64,000 nt of DNA from UBA1672 sp963977495 (GTDB taxonomy: Bacteria > Pseudomonadota > Alphaproteobacteria > Micavibrionales > Micavibrionaceae), in the NCBI GenBank assembly GCA_963977495.1, contig CAXBOT010000006.1, positions 34,486 to 98,485 of the forward strand, written 5' to 3'. The position numbers and the translations under genes were made by a program. This document shows, in pieces, positions 17,549 to 25,645 of this stretch (position 1 is the stretch's first letter; the number at the start of each line of letters is the position of its first letter). Under the pieces are notes generated by a model that was not told the origin of the DNA, did not search any database, and was given only the letters and a program-made list of their open reading frames with translations.

Positions 17549-18409
17549 ATGCATTCCATTCTTCTCGCAACTGACCTTGGTTCAAATTCTGACCGTGCCC
17601 TAGAGCGCGCCCTAAAGCTATCGAAAGAAAGTGGTGCTTGTCTTCATATCTTACATGTTTTACCTAATGACAAAATAAATCCAGTTCGTGAAGAGCAAGA
17701 AGAAAGTACAAAGCGCCTAATAAAAGCTTACACGGATGAATACAAAGATTCTGATAATTCTAACATCGTTATAAAAACTGTAAGAGGGAAAAATCCTCAT
17801 TTAGAAATCACACAATACGCTTCGGATCAGGATGTTGACCTAATTGTTATGGGCACACATGGCGCGTCTAAATTCAGAGATTTATTTTTAGGAACGACAG
17901 TGGAACGGGCATTAGTGGAAAGTTCTGTTCCTGTTTTAATGGTTAAAAGTAAACCAGTAGGTTCATACAAAAACGTGCTATGCGGTATAGATTTTGCACC
18001 GGCTTCAAAAAAAGCTTTCCGCGCGGCAACAACGATTACACCCACAGCCGTTTTTGAAATCATCTATGCTTATCAAAACACAGTGATGCCGCTCAATGCT
18101 TTGCTCATCGAAAATGTCGGAGCATACTCTTTAAATGAAGAGGAAAGGGAGGAGCGAATGGTGAAATTCATTAACGAAGAAACTGAAATTTATAAAAAAC
18201 ATAATAGCGCAGCCCTCCCAATAAAACTTCAATATCATTTTTTAAACAGCGACCCTTATCGTGCTTTAATAGAAGAAGCAGAAAAGAGAAACCCTGATTT
18301 AATTTGCGTGGGCGCACACAGTGAACCTTTATCTAAAATTGGCCCCGTAACGAACAGTCTTATGGACGATCCACCATGCGACCTTCTTATATCGGGAGCA
18401 AACCAATGA
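17549..18409 (+). CDS. Tandem universal stress protein (UspA family)
   Basis: Two Usp domains lie in one 286-residue chain. The first starts SILLATDLGSNSDRALERAL and has the ATP-binding loop MGTHGASKFRDLFLGTTVER (Gly-x2-Gly-x9-Gly-Thr type). The second starts KNVLCGIDFAPASKKAF and ends CVGAHSEPL...CDLLISG, with a degenerate ATP loop. Such tandem proteins are induced by hypoxia and energy limitation in many bacteria. The SD TAGGAGAATAAAGC is strong. The gene overlaps the following PH-domain gene by four bases. Confidence 0.92.
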   Translation: MHSILLATDLGSNSDRALERALKLSKESGACLHILHVLPNDKINPVREEQEESTKRLIKAYTDEYKDSDNSNIVIKTVRGKNPHLEITQYASDQDVDLIVMGTHGASKFRDLFLGTTVERALVESSVPVLMVKSKPVGSYKNVLCGIDFAPASKKAFRAATTITPTAVFEIIYAYQNTVMPLNALLIENVGAYSLNEEEREERMVKFINEETEIYKKHNSAALPIKLQYHFLNSDPYRALIEEAEKRNPDLICVGAHSEPLSKIGPVTNSLMDDPPCDLLISGANQ

Positions 18410-19077
18410 GCCGAATTCCTAAAATAATCAACCAAACTGAAAAGCTCATTTCTTTAAAACGCCCTCACTGGATATATTTACTAGAAGGCGTCTTTTGGCT
18501 TTTAATCTTAACCATATTAGGTTTCGTAATTGATCATTTTTTGTACCAATATGCAGGCTCGCGTATTGGTGCTAACCCTCTACTGCTAGATGTTGATTTA
18601 TGGTTTGTAAAATTCGATGAAGACAATACTCCCATACCTTGGATATTTGCATTTACAGGCGCAGCTATCTTTTGGCCATATTTTCTAATTTATATTTCGC
18701 AAGAAATAGCTTTAACAGATCAACGTATCATTCACAAAAAAGGGTTGATTTTTGTTACTATTGACCAAGTCGATCTGGAAGATATTAGAGCAGAGCATGT
18801 ATATCATGGTCTGCTCGGCTGGTTCATTGGCTATGGCAGTATTAGACTTGATTGTCGTTTTATTGACGATGTTCATCTCCCTGCGATCAACCACCCCTAT
18901 CAAATGGTCAAAGCATCACATAATGCGCGTTTGAAACATCCGCTGATAGATTACGACTTAGATGAATTCCACACTAATATTGAGAGTATAGAAACTAAAA
19001 GACAAGAAACGCAGCGCAAAGAAAAACTGAGAAGGTTAAAACAAAAGATGAAGATGAATTTCCGTAAGGCAAAATAA
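18406..19077 (+). CDS. bPH2 (bacterial PH-like) domain membrane protein
   Basis: Two N-terminal hydrophobic helices (WIYLLEGVFWLLILTILGF and an IFAFTGAAIFWPYFLIYI stretch) are followed by a bacterial PH domain (about residues 110-175; IALTDQRIIHKKGLIFVTID, then IGYGSIRL) and a basic, charged C-terminus. The ATG at 18406 overlaps the uspA stop (ATGA), so the upstream in-frame ATG at 18376 is not preferred. Small PH-domain membrane proteins of this kind are uncharacterised; coupling to uspA suggests a stress role at the membrane. Confidence 0.8.
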   Translation: MSRIPKIINQTEKLISLKRPHWIYLLEGVFWLLILTILGFVIDHFLYQYAGSRIGANPLLLDVDLWFVKFDEDNTPIPWIFAFTGAAIFWPYFLIYISQEIALTDQRIIHKKGLIFVTIDQVDLEDIRAEHVYHGLLGWFIGYGSIRLDCRFIDDVHLPAINHPYQMVKASHNARLKHPLIDYDLDEFHTNIESIETKRQETQRKEKLRRLKQKMKMNFRKAK

Positions 19078-19656
19078 TTATCTTTTAAAGCATATCCAGT
19101 ATAGCGACACAAACCCAATTCTACACTTTATTTGGGGAGTTATATCTCTGACTAGCCGTTAAAGGCAAAAAAACACCCGCTACTATGCGGGGGGTTGATA
19201 GGAGTATTACAAAAAAATTAGGGTATTGCCCGCGCAGAATCTGAGAAGCAAATGGCCGACTGGGGAAAAAGCTGATCTAAAATACTGAAAAGCGCTACCA
19301 ATTAACAAGGAGTGATTACCATGAATGAACTTACAACACTTCATAAACCAAAAGAGACAAAGCCCCCCGTCAGCGAAAGCTTGCAAAATGCACTGACGAC
19401 GTACAGATTTTTCAACTAAGTTTGTAAGGCTATTGATTACAGTCGGGGCGTTCTTCTTAATTTCAACGAGGATCGGACCCACGGATGAAGAGCTTGTCAT
19501 GGCGCAAGCTTGTAAGGCAATCCATAATAAAGTGGGCGACTAAAGGCCAATAGAAGAAACGTTGAGCAAAGATTGATAATATGGAATATGTTAGGGTGCA
19601 TGTGAGTGCGTATAGTATGCCAATTTTACTTTTGGTGCTAAGTAGAAGGAAAATTA
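19078..19656. other. Gene-poor junction region with terminator-like hairpin, a 32-codon orphan frame and an ackA remnant
   Basis: A GC hairpin CCCGC-N6-GCGGG lies at 19176-19191. At 19321 an ATG follows a good AAGGAG and opens a frame of only 32 residues (MNELTTLHKPKETKPPVSES...), probably the start of a truncated gene I cannot name. At 19481-19559 comes the shortened ackA 3' end. The promoter for the downstream cbpA-like gene must lie within the last ~100 bases. Nothing else is apparent. Confidence 0.55.
19481..19559 (+). pseudogene. ackA 3'-end remnant, right copy of the flanking repeat
   Basis: In frame it reads TDEELVMAQACKAIHNKVGD followed by a stop, matching ackA's own TDEELVMAQACKTIHKHKGGD at 3073 and then, after a ~43-base gap, the bases around the ackA stop codon (GGC.AATAGAAGAAA). 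Codons just upstream in the same frame do not match ackA. It is a fragment only. With the copy at 3073 it brackets the accessory block 3.2-19.5 kb. Confidence 0.75.
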
Positions 19657-20583
19657 GTGAGTAAAAACCCTTATGAGATACTTTCTGTGGATAAAGGAGC
19701 CTCTGATGATGAAATCAAGGCGGCCTACCGTAAGCTTGCCAAAAAGCACCATCCTGACCTTAATCCAGATAATAAAAGTGCCGATGAAAAGTTCAAAGAA
19801 ATTTCTGCAGCCTATGATCTTCTGAAAAACAAAGACAAGCGTGCTGCCTTTGATCGCGGCGAAATTGATGCACAAGGTCAGCCGCAACAGGGCGGTGACA
19901 GGCAGTATTATCGTGATTTTGCCGGAGGTCCCCAAGGAACACGTTATTCATCTTCCGGCGGCAATATTAATCCGGAAAATATTGAAGGGATTTTTGGAGC
20001 AATGTTTGGAGGGCGCGCACCCGACACCAGATTTGATGACATGTTCCGTCAACAACAAAACGCGGATATTCATTACCGTTTTGATATTGGTTTTATGGAG
20101 GCTGCTCTTGGTGCAAAAAAACAGGTCACGATGCCTGACGGAAAAAATCTTAGTATAACCATTCCAGAAGGCGTAAAAGACGGGCAAAAGCTCCGCCTGA
20201 AGGGGAAAGGTCAAAAATTACAGGATGGACGGCATGGTGATGCCTATATAGAGGTTCACGTCCTTCCTCATAAATTTTTTATCCGCAAGGGGGATAATAT
20301 TTACAACCAAGTTCCCATCGGTGTTCATGAGGCTGTTTTGGGGGGGGCAATAAAAATAGAAACTGTTCATGGTGCTGTAAATATAAAAATTCCCAAAGGT
20401 ACGAATTCCGGAAAAAGCTTTCGATTGAAAGGCAAGGGCATTAAAAGTGGTGACCATTATGTTGATGTGCAGATAGTGATGCCGGATAAAATTGATGAAG
20501 ATCTGGAAAAAGCGATGAAGGACTGGGTAGAAAAGCACAGTTATAATCCGCGCAATAAAAATGAAAAGGAGAGCACGTCATGA
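19657..20583 (+). CDS. cbpA: CbpA-like DnaJ-family co-chaperone
   Basis: The J domain is at residues 1-70 with the HPD tripeptide (AKKHHPDLNPDN) that stimulates DnaK. A Gly/Gln-rich linker follows, then two DnaJ C-terminal substrate-binding domains (about 130-290) without the zinc finger of classical DnaJ. The 308-residue length is typical of CbpA. The start is GTG at 19657 behind AGAAGGAAAA. It overlaps the CbpM-like gene by four bases. It acts in the cytoplasm with DnaK under starvation or stress. Confidence 0.93.
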   Translation: MSKNPYEILSVDKGASDDEIKAAYRKLAKKHHPDLNPDNKSADEKFKEISAAYDLLKNKDKRAAFDRGEIDAQGQPQQGGDRQYYRDFAGGPQGTRYSSSGGNINPENIEGIFGAMFGGRAPDTRFDDMFRQQQNADIHYRFDIGFMEAALGAKKQVTMPDGKNLSITIPEGVKDGQKLRLKGKGQKLQDGRHGDAYIEVHVLPHKFFIRKGDNIYNQVPIGVHEAVLGGAIKIETVHGAVNIKIPKGTNSGKSFRLKGKGIKSGDHYVDVQIVMPDKIDEDLEKAMKDWVEKHSYNPRNKNEKESTS

Positions 20584-20861
20584 TGCGCATTGATGATGTT
20601 CTAAAAGAAATAGATATTTTAATAGATCGGCATGCGTTGGAAGATTTTATTGCACGCGGCTGGCTACGCCCGGTGCGTGATGAAGCGGATTATGTTTTCG
20701 ATGATACTGATATGGCGCGCATACGACTGGTTTGTGAACTGCATATCGAGATGAAGTTTGAATATGACGCCGTTGATATAATGCTGTCTTTGATGGATCA
20801 ACTTTATCAGGCAAGGGCATGCAACAAAAGCTTGGTCGAGGCATTGGAAAATAAATCTTAA
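20580..20861 (+). CDS. cbpM: CbpM-like chaperone modulator
   Basis: A 93-residue MerR-like helical protein that binds the J domain of CbpA and inhibits it. It shows the short helix-turn-helix-like segment (LEDFIARGWLRPVRDEADYV followed by FDDTDMARIRLV) and a C-terminal helix rich in Leu and Met. The ATG overlaps the cbpA stop, with AAAAGGAGAG as a strong site. The gene order cbpA-cbpM is the standard operon. Confidence 0.88.
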   Translation: MMRIDDVLKEIDILIDRHALEDFIARGWLRPVRDEADYVFDDTDMARIRLVCELHIEMKFEYDAVDIMLSLMDQLYQARACNKSLVEALENKS

Positions 20862-21066
20862 TTTCAGTTAAGCCTGTTTTTTGAAAAAAATTCTCCTTTT
20901 CTCTCTTTAATAAGGGGGGGTAATGTTTGGAAAGCGGCGTCAGACTAACGCCAGTTTTTCTCCAAAAGCATTTACTCATAATTTTAATTTGCATAAATCT
21001 CGTGCCATTGTTCAACTGAATTTCGACGTAAAGTCTTAAAGTGGTAGAGAAAGATTGACTTAATCA

Positions 21067-21246
21067 TCAGACTTTGAATCCGGCAATAACGTCGAACAGC
21101 TCTTCATCAATAGTGTTTTGGCGCAATGTGCGCGACGTTTGTTTTAGATTATCCAAGAGTGTCTCGATATTTTTTTCGGCCCGTTGCATGGCGGCAAGGC
21201 GGCAGGCGTTTTCACTGGCAAGAGATTCTGCATCATATCGCACCAT
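21067..21246 (-). pseudogene. Remnant of F-type ATP synthase gamma subunit C-terminus
   Basis: Minus strand, ~59 codons: SLASENACRLAAMQRAEKNI, then an NLKQTSRTLRQNTIDEELFD stretch and VIAGFKV before a TGA. The SEN-x-x-RL-x-AM-x-x-A-x-x-NI pattern and the RQ-x-x-I-x-x-EL-x-D-x-x-G end resemble the C-terminal helix of ATP synthase gamma, possibly the alternative (N-ATPase) type. The frame begins exactly where the phaC remnant of the opposite strand begins, so both were cut at one junction. The rest of the gene is absent. Confidence 0.6.
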
Positions 21247-21572
21247 GGAAATCGGTCTATAAAATTCTGCTGCTCACAGAAAGTGAGATTACCTTTGTCC
21301 TGACCAGCGGCGGGCATAATGCTGGAATCGTCAGCGAGCCGGATCATAAGGGACGTACCTATCAAATAGCTACCGTTCCCAACACAGCGCATTACAAACC
21401 ACCAGGGCAGTGGGAAAAGACCACATCTGTAACAGAAGGCTTATGGTGCGATGCATGGGAGCCATGGCTTGTGGGTCACGGGGGCGATAAAATCAAACCA
21501 CCTTCTATGGGGGATAATAAAGACTATGCCCCTATCAGAGATGCTCCAGGGAAATATGTACTTATGAAATAA
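21246..21572 (+). pseudogene. Poly(3-hydroxyalkanoate) synthase (PhaC) C-terminal remnant
   Basis: The ~108 codons contain WKSVYKILLLTESEITFVLT, SGGHNAGIVSEP, then KGRTYQIAT and APGKYVLMK. These match the C-terminal third of class I PHA synthase, including the conserved GGHNAGIVSEP with the catalytic His. The catalytic Cys and Asp domains upstream are missing, so it cannot be active. It indicates that a PHA/acyl-phosphate gene set once existed here or was brought in and broken. Confidence 0.82.
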
Positions 21573-21602
21573 TACACCCTATAACAATCCAAGGAGATGA
21601 TC

Positions 21603-21968
21603 ATGATTAAGATAGAAAATACCACCACTAACGTAGTGCAGATAACGGTAACTGAAACGTTGAAAGCCAATGATTTTTCAGACGTTTCAGTTAAGGTTGA
21701 TGCTCTTATTCAAAAACATGGTAAAATTAAATTACTGCTGAATGCCTCACAATTTAATGGTTGGGACAATATAAGCGCTTTCGAAAAACATATGGCATTT
21801 GTAAAGTCCCATCATAATAGCATTGAACGCGCTGCCGTGATTACAGGGCATATCTGGCAGCATTGGGTGGTGGGCGTCTTGAAAATATTCATTCATCCAG
21901 AAATACGAGTGTTTGATGAAAATGAGTTTGATCAGGCACAAGAATGGGTTAGCGAAGATAAAATATAA
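21603..21968 (+). CDS. SpoIIAA-like (STAS-fold) protein
   Basis: A 121-residue protein with the SpoIIAA-like/DUF3478 pattern: alternating strands, KIKLLLNASQFNGWDNISAF and IERAAVITGHIWQHWVVG. Members are found beside stress and PHA genes and may bind lipids or act as anti-sigma-like switches, but the function is not established. The ATG at 21603 is chosen over 21597 because AAGGAG is six bases upstream. It lies 22 bases before the P-type ATPase gene, likely the same operon. Confidence 0.8.
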   Translation: MIKIENTTTNVVQITVTETLKANDFSDVSVKVDALIQKHGKIKLLLNASQFNGWDNISAFEKHMAFVKSHHNSIERAAVITGHIWQHWVVGVLKIFIHPEIRVFDENEFDQAQEWVSEDKI

Positions 21969-21990
21969 GTGACATGGCAAATCTTAAAAT

Positions 21991-23859
21991 ATGAATCCGA
22001 CGACAATAATTTTACTGCAAAATCTAAACAAATGGGAAGTTTGGGTCGCTCTGGTGGCACTTATTTCGATAGTGCTTCACTTCGCCCTTATCAAAACACC
22101 TTATAACGATATTCCCTTACTGGTGATGATCTTTGCGGGCGGTATACCGCTCTTGATCCAGATTGCGATAAAACTTCTTAAGGGTGATTTCGGTGCAGAC
22201 CTCATGGCGATCATAGCTTTGATTACAGCCGCCATTCTGGGGGAATATCTGGCCGCTGTTTTGATTATTATTATGCTATCTGGCGGACAGGCGCTTGAAT
22301 TCTATGCCATGCGCAAAGCATCGTCGGTTTTGCGCGCGCTGGCTGATCGTATGCCCTCTATCGCGCATCGTAAATCAGGTGAAGACGTTGAGGATATTGC
22401 ACTCGATCAAATTAAAATCGGCGATAAAATCATCATATACCCCCATGAAACGGCCCCTGTTGATGGTATCGTTATCGAAGGCCACGGTAGTATGGATGAA
22501 TCCTATCTTACGGGAGAACCTTATAATATCACTAAATCCAGCGGTGCGAACGTCTTATCCGGTGCGATTAATGGTGATGCCGTGCTTATGATAAGTGCTG
22601 AAAAACTGGCGATTGATTCCCGCTATTCCCAGATTATGAGCGTAATGCAAGATGCCGAGCAAAAACGCCCGACGATGCGCCGCATCGGGGATCAAATTGG
22701 AGCTATTTTTGCGCCGATCGCACTCCTCGTTGCTTTGGCGGCGTGGTATTATACGGGGGATTCTATCCGCTTTCTGGCGGTGCTGGTCGTGGCGACGCCT
22801 TGCCCGCTGCTGATTGCTATTCCTATCACCCTGATCAGTGCTATTTCTATGGCGGCTAAACGCGGGATTATCGTCAAAGACCCGACAGTGTTGGAACGCC
22901 TGCCAACCTGTCGCACAGCGATCTTTGATAAAACCGGCACACTCACTTACGGCAAGCCCGAGGTGACGGACGTTATCGTCGCCGAGGGGGGTAATAGAGA
23001 CGATATTCTCCGCCGCGCCGCGAGTCTTGAACGCTATTCCAAACACCCGTTGGCCGGTGCGATTTTAGCGGCAGCGAAAAAAAAGAACCTGCCCCTGATG
23101 GATGCCGGCACAGTATCGGAAAAACCGGGGCAAGGTTTAAGTGGGACAGTGGACGGACATGATATTAGTGTCACCAGCCGCAAGAAATTTTTGGCCGCGC
23201 ATCCTGATGCGGGCGCAATGCTCCCCGATACGGCGGCGGGGTTGGAATGTTTAATTGTGATGGATGGGAAATACGCTGCAACTATCCGTCTGCGTGATGC
23301 GCCGCGTGATGACAGCAAGCTGTTTATCGAACATCTTGGTCCCAACCATCAATTTACAAAAGTTATGATTGTATCGGGTGATCGTGAGTCCGAGGTTACT
23401 TATCTCGCCGATATGCTTGGCATCAAAGAGACTTATGCTTCACAAAGCCCTGAGCAAAAGGTCGGAATCGTGCGCGCGCAAACCGCGCTTGTCCCGACGC
23501 TCTATATGGGGGACGGCATTAATGACGCGCCCGCACTGGCCTCCGCCACGGTGGGTATTGCCTTCGGCCAGCATAGCAGCGTCACCGCCGAAGCAGCCGG
23601 CGCGGTCATCATGGAAAATTCATTGGTGAAGGTGGATGAGTTGATCCATATCTCGGCATCTATGCGCCGCATCGTTTTGCAAAGCGCTTTGGGTGGTATG
23701 GGTTTAAGCCTGATCGCCATGGGCTTCGCCGCGGGTGGCTATATCACGCCCGTTGCGGGTGCATTGTTGCAGGAAGTCATCGACGTTCTCGCCATCGCCA
23801 ATGCGCTGCGCATGACATGGCAAAAGCAGATTGAGGCGGATATTTCCTCTAACAAATAA
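21991..23859 (+). CDS. Heavy-metal (P1B-type) cation-transporting ATPase without HMA domain
   Basis: The core P-type machinery is complete: actuator motif YLTGEP, transmembrane TPCPLLIAIP, phosphorylation site FDKTGTLTYGKP, SKHPLAGAIL (the HP motif of metal pumps) and hinge GDGINDAPAL. The intramembrane metal site is CPL rather than the CPC of copper or zinc pumps, and there is no N-terminal HMA or His-rich domain. The cargo could be cobalt, cadmium, zinc or iron and cannot be decided here. The 622-residue length is normal for such short pumps. It acts in the inner membrane as an efflux or homeostasis pump. Confidence 0.9.
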   Translation: MNPTTIILLQNLNKWEVWVALVALISIVLHFALIKTPYNDIPLLVMIFAGGIPLLIQIAIKLLKGDFGADLMAIIALITAAILGEYLAAVLIIIMLSGGQALEFYAMRKASSVLRALADRMPSIAHRKSGEDVEDIALDQIKIGDKIIIYPHETAPVDGIVIEGHGSMDESYLTGEPYNITKSSGANVLSGAINGDAVLMISAEKLAIDSRYSQIMSVMQDAEQKRPTMRRIGDQIGAIFAPIALLVALAAWYYTGDSIRFLAVLVVATPCPLLIAIPITLISAISMAAKRGIIVKDPTVLERLPTCRTAIFDKTGTLTYGKPEVTDVIVAEGGNRDDILRRAASLERYSKHPLAGAILAAAKKKNLPLMDAGTVSEKPGQGLSGTVDGHDISVTSRKKFLAAHPDAGAMLPDTAAGLECLIVMDGKYAATIRLRDAPRDDSKLFIEHLGPNHQFTKVMIVSGDRESEVTYLADMLGIKETYASQSPEQKVGIVRAQTALVPTLYMGDGINDAPALASATVGIAFGQHSSVTAEAAGAVIMENSLVKVDELIHISASMRRIVLQSALGGMGLSLIAMGFAAGGYITPVAGALLQEVIDVLAIANALRMTWQKQIEADISSNK

Positions 23860-23926
23860 TAAAACAAGCGCTAGGAGAGCTACGGCAAAAGTCTGAATTT
23901 GAAAATTGTTTAATTCCTGCCAAAAT

Positions 23927-23976
23927 ACTCCTTTACGCAAGACCTTTAAATGGTCTCATAAGACCTGGCGGGGTAC
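23927..23976. repeat. ~50-bp junction repeat, copy B
   Basis: Direct-orientation match to 14564-14615 (ACTCCTTTACGCAAGACC..., then GGTCTCATAAGACCTGGCGG), with about five differences. It sits immediately upstream of the truncated ABC ATPase fragment, again at a gene breakpoint. Confidence 0.6.
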
Positions 23977-23977
23977 A

Positions 23978-24103
23978 ATGAACCTTTTGCGCAAAGTCGC
24001 TGCAGAGCAGAAGGCGGCCATACTGGCTGTTACACACGATGAAAATTTTTATGAGTGCTTTGACCATATCTTTCACTTAAGAGATGGATGGCTAGAAAAT
24101 TAA
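23978..24103 (+). pseudogene. ABC transporter ATP-binding protein, 3'-end remnant
   Basis: Only 41 codons remain: NLLRKVAAEQKAAILAVTHD, followed by a FHLRDGWLEN end, equal to the H-loop region (VTHD) and C-terminus of a LolD/DevA/MacB-type ATPase. Walker A, Walker B and the signature motif are missing. It starts right after the junction repeat at 23927-23976 and is 25 bases upstream of the next gene, which may once have belonged to the same export operon. Confidence 0.75.
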
Positions 24104-24128
24104 CCACTAAATTATAAGGAAAAATAAT

Positions 24129-24602
24129 ATGAAACGTATATTTTTAAACGCCTTTTTAATCGGACTTTTCTTTGCAAGTTCACAGAGTTTTGGGCAAGAG
24201 AAAAACAAAGAAATGCCTTCTAGCAGTTTGGAAGAAAGACAGCCACAAAAAGCTGAACATAAGAAAGTAGATGGCATTGATGGAATGAGCTTAAATAATG
24301 GCGAAAAATGGGAAATGGATGATCATACAAGGCAATCATTTGCGCAAATGGCTGAATTGTTCTTAAATATCGATATTGCTTCACTCAATAATGATGAATT
24401 GAAGTCTCAAGGTATAACCCTTCAAAAGAATCTAGATAACTTGATAACGGGCTGCACTATGGAAGGTGAGCCACATGACCAATTACATATTTTCCTTATG
24501 GGGTATATGCCGGAGGTTGAGGAACTTAGTAATAGCGGCAGCCAAGAAAACGCTCAAAATATTCAATACTACTTAGAAAATTATTTTAAATATTTTAAGT
24601 GA
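24129..24602 (+). CDS. Secreted hypothetical protein
   Basis: A signal peptide (MKRIFLNAFLIGLFFASSQS, with cleavage probably near SFG-Q) is followed by a highly charged linker and a helical domain containing CTMEGEPHDQLHIFLMGYMP. The TM-x-G-x-x-HD-x-LH pattern occurs in small periplasmic proteins next to metal-efflux genes, but I cannot assign a family. It has a good AAGGA site. Neighbouring genes are an ABC ATPase fragment and a metal ATPase upstream, and a UspA downstream. Confidence 0.6.
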   Translation: MKRIFLNAFLIGLFFASSQSFGQEKNKEMPSSSLEERQPQKAEHKKVDGIDGMSLNNGEKWEMDDHTRQSFAQMAELFLNIDIASLNNDELKSQGITLQKNLDNLITGCTMEGEPHDQLHIFLMGYMPEVEELSNSGSQENAQNIQYYLENYFKYFK

Positions 24603-24652
24603 TAATAACGAAATGTGACATAAGCAGTCTGAAGTGCGACTGACATATGCTA

Positions 24653-24740
24653 TTGGTAGTGTCGCAAAGTTTAAGCGAGTTTAAAACGGCGCTAGTTTAG
24701 CATGTATTGAAAAGTACAGACGAGTTTGCGACACTACCAA
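24653..24740. mobile_element. 88-bp MITE-like element with 16-bp perfect terminal inverted repeats
   Basis: The ends TTGGTAGTGTCGCAAA (24653-24668) and TTTGCGACACTACCAA (24725-24740) are exact inverted repeats around a 56-bp core with no coding capacity. The tip GGTAGTGTCGCAAA resembles IS6-family ends (GG..CTGT.GCAAA), so it may be moved by a transposase supplied elsewhere. It sits 36 bases upstream of uspA and may affect its expression. Confidence 0.7.
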
Positions 24741-24775
24741 CGAAGAACCTATAACGACTAAGGAAAGTGTATAAT

Positions 24776-25618
24776 ATGAAAAATATTCTGATAGCGACAG
24801 ATTTAACTGTCAATTGTGACCGCGCGATGGAGCGCGCTATTAAAATTGCTACTTTGTTCAAGGCACAGTTGCATATTCTTCATATAGCATCACCTTATCG
24901 GCTGTCCGAAAATAGAATGGAGGCGCCGTCTGCACGGCAAGACAAAGAAGATTTAGTTCGCTCTGTAGTATTAAGTTATGCTGGTATAGATGCCATCGAA
25001 ACAAAAATTTATATCATTGAAAGTAGCAATGCTTTTGCAGAAATTATAGACGCATCACTAACATGTAAAGCTGACCTCATTGTTATGGGTGTTCATAACA
25101 AAAGAGGCTTTAAAGACTTGTTTGTTGGTACAACAATTGAGCGCGTTATCCGTAAAGGCATCAAGCCTGTTTTAATGGTTTCTGATAAACCGCAGGATGA
25201 TTACAAAAGCATTGTGATAGGTTGTGATTTTTCAGATTCTTCTGCTAAAGCATTAGAGATATCTATACAAATTGCCCCTAAATCTGAGGCAAAAATTATC
25301 CATGCCTTTGATTTTCCTAACACTAGTATAGGGGCAAAGATAGAGCTACATGCTGGTGACGTGCTAATGAATAAGGAGCATGAACTGCTAGAAAAATTTG
25401 TAGGAGAAAATAAGAACATATTGAAAAAACATAGTTTTTCTCATGAACAGATCAGGGAAGAACCTTTTTCTGCTTTGGTTAACGTAGTAAAAAAACAAAA
25501 AGCAGATTTACTCGCTATTGGTGTTAATAGCCGTTCAGGGCTTATAACCACAAAAATTGGTGGTGTTGCAGAAGAAATTCTAGCTACCCCTCCATGCGAT
25601 GTTTTAGTCATAAAGTGA
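24776..25618 (+). CDS. Tandem universal stress protein (UspA family), second copy
   Basis: Two Usp domains: KNILIATDLTVNCDRAMERA with the ATP loop MGVHNKRGFKDLFVGTTIER, and KSIVIGCDFSDSSAKALEIS with a C-terminal GVNSRSGLI loop. It is a paralogue of the protein at 17549. GTG 24767 is in frame, but the ATG at 24776 aligns with the family start (MKNILIATD) and has AAGGAA upstream. A hairpin with 8-bp arms (25623-25653) follows the stop. Confidence 0.9.
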   Translation: MKNILIATDLTVNCDRAMERAIKIATLFKAQLHILHIASPYRLSENRMEAPSARQDKEDLVRSVVLSYAGIDAIETKIYIIESSNAFAEIIDASLTCKADLIVMGVHNKRGFKDLFVGTTIERVIRKGIKPVLMVSDKPQDDYKSIVIGCDFSDSSAKALEISIQIAPKSEAKIIHAFDFPNTSIGAKIELHAGDVLMNKEHELLEKFVGENKNILKKHSFSHEQIREEPFSALVNVVKKQKADLLAIGVNSRSGLITTKIGGVAEEILATPPCDVLVIK

Positions 25619-25645
25619 TTATACGCTGTCTGTCAGCACAAGTTG

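Noticed and set aside
19321..19419. A 32-residue frame with a good Shine-Dalgarno, considered as a Fis-like gene start
   Set aside because: PPVSESLQNALTTY only faintly recalls Fis, and the frame stops before any DNA-binding part; kept only as part of the junction region.
20647..21015. Minus-strand 122-codon frame covering cbpM and its downstream spacer
   Set aside because: It is antisense to cbpM, has an unlikely composition and no identifiable start context.
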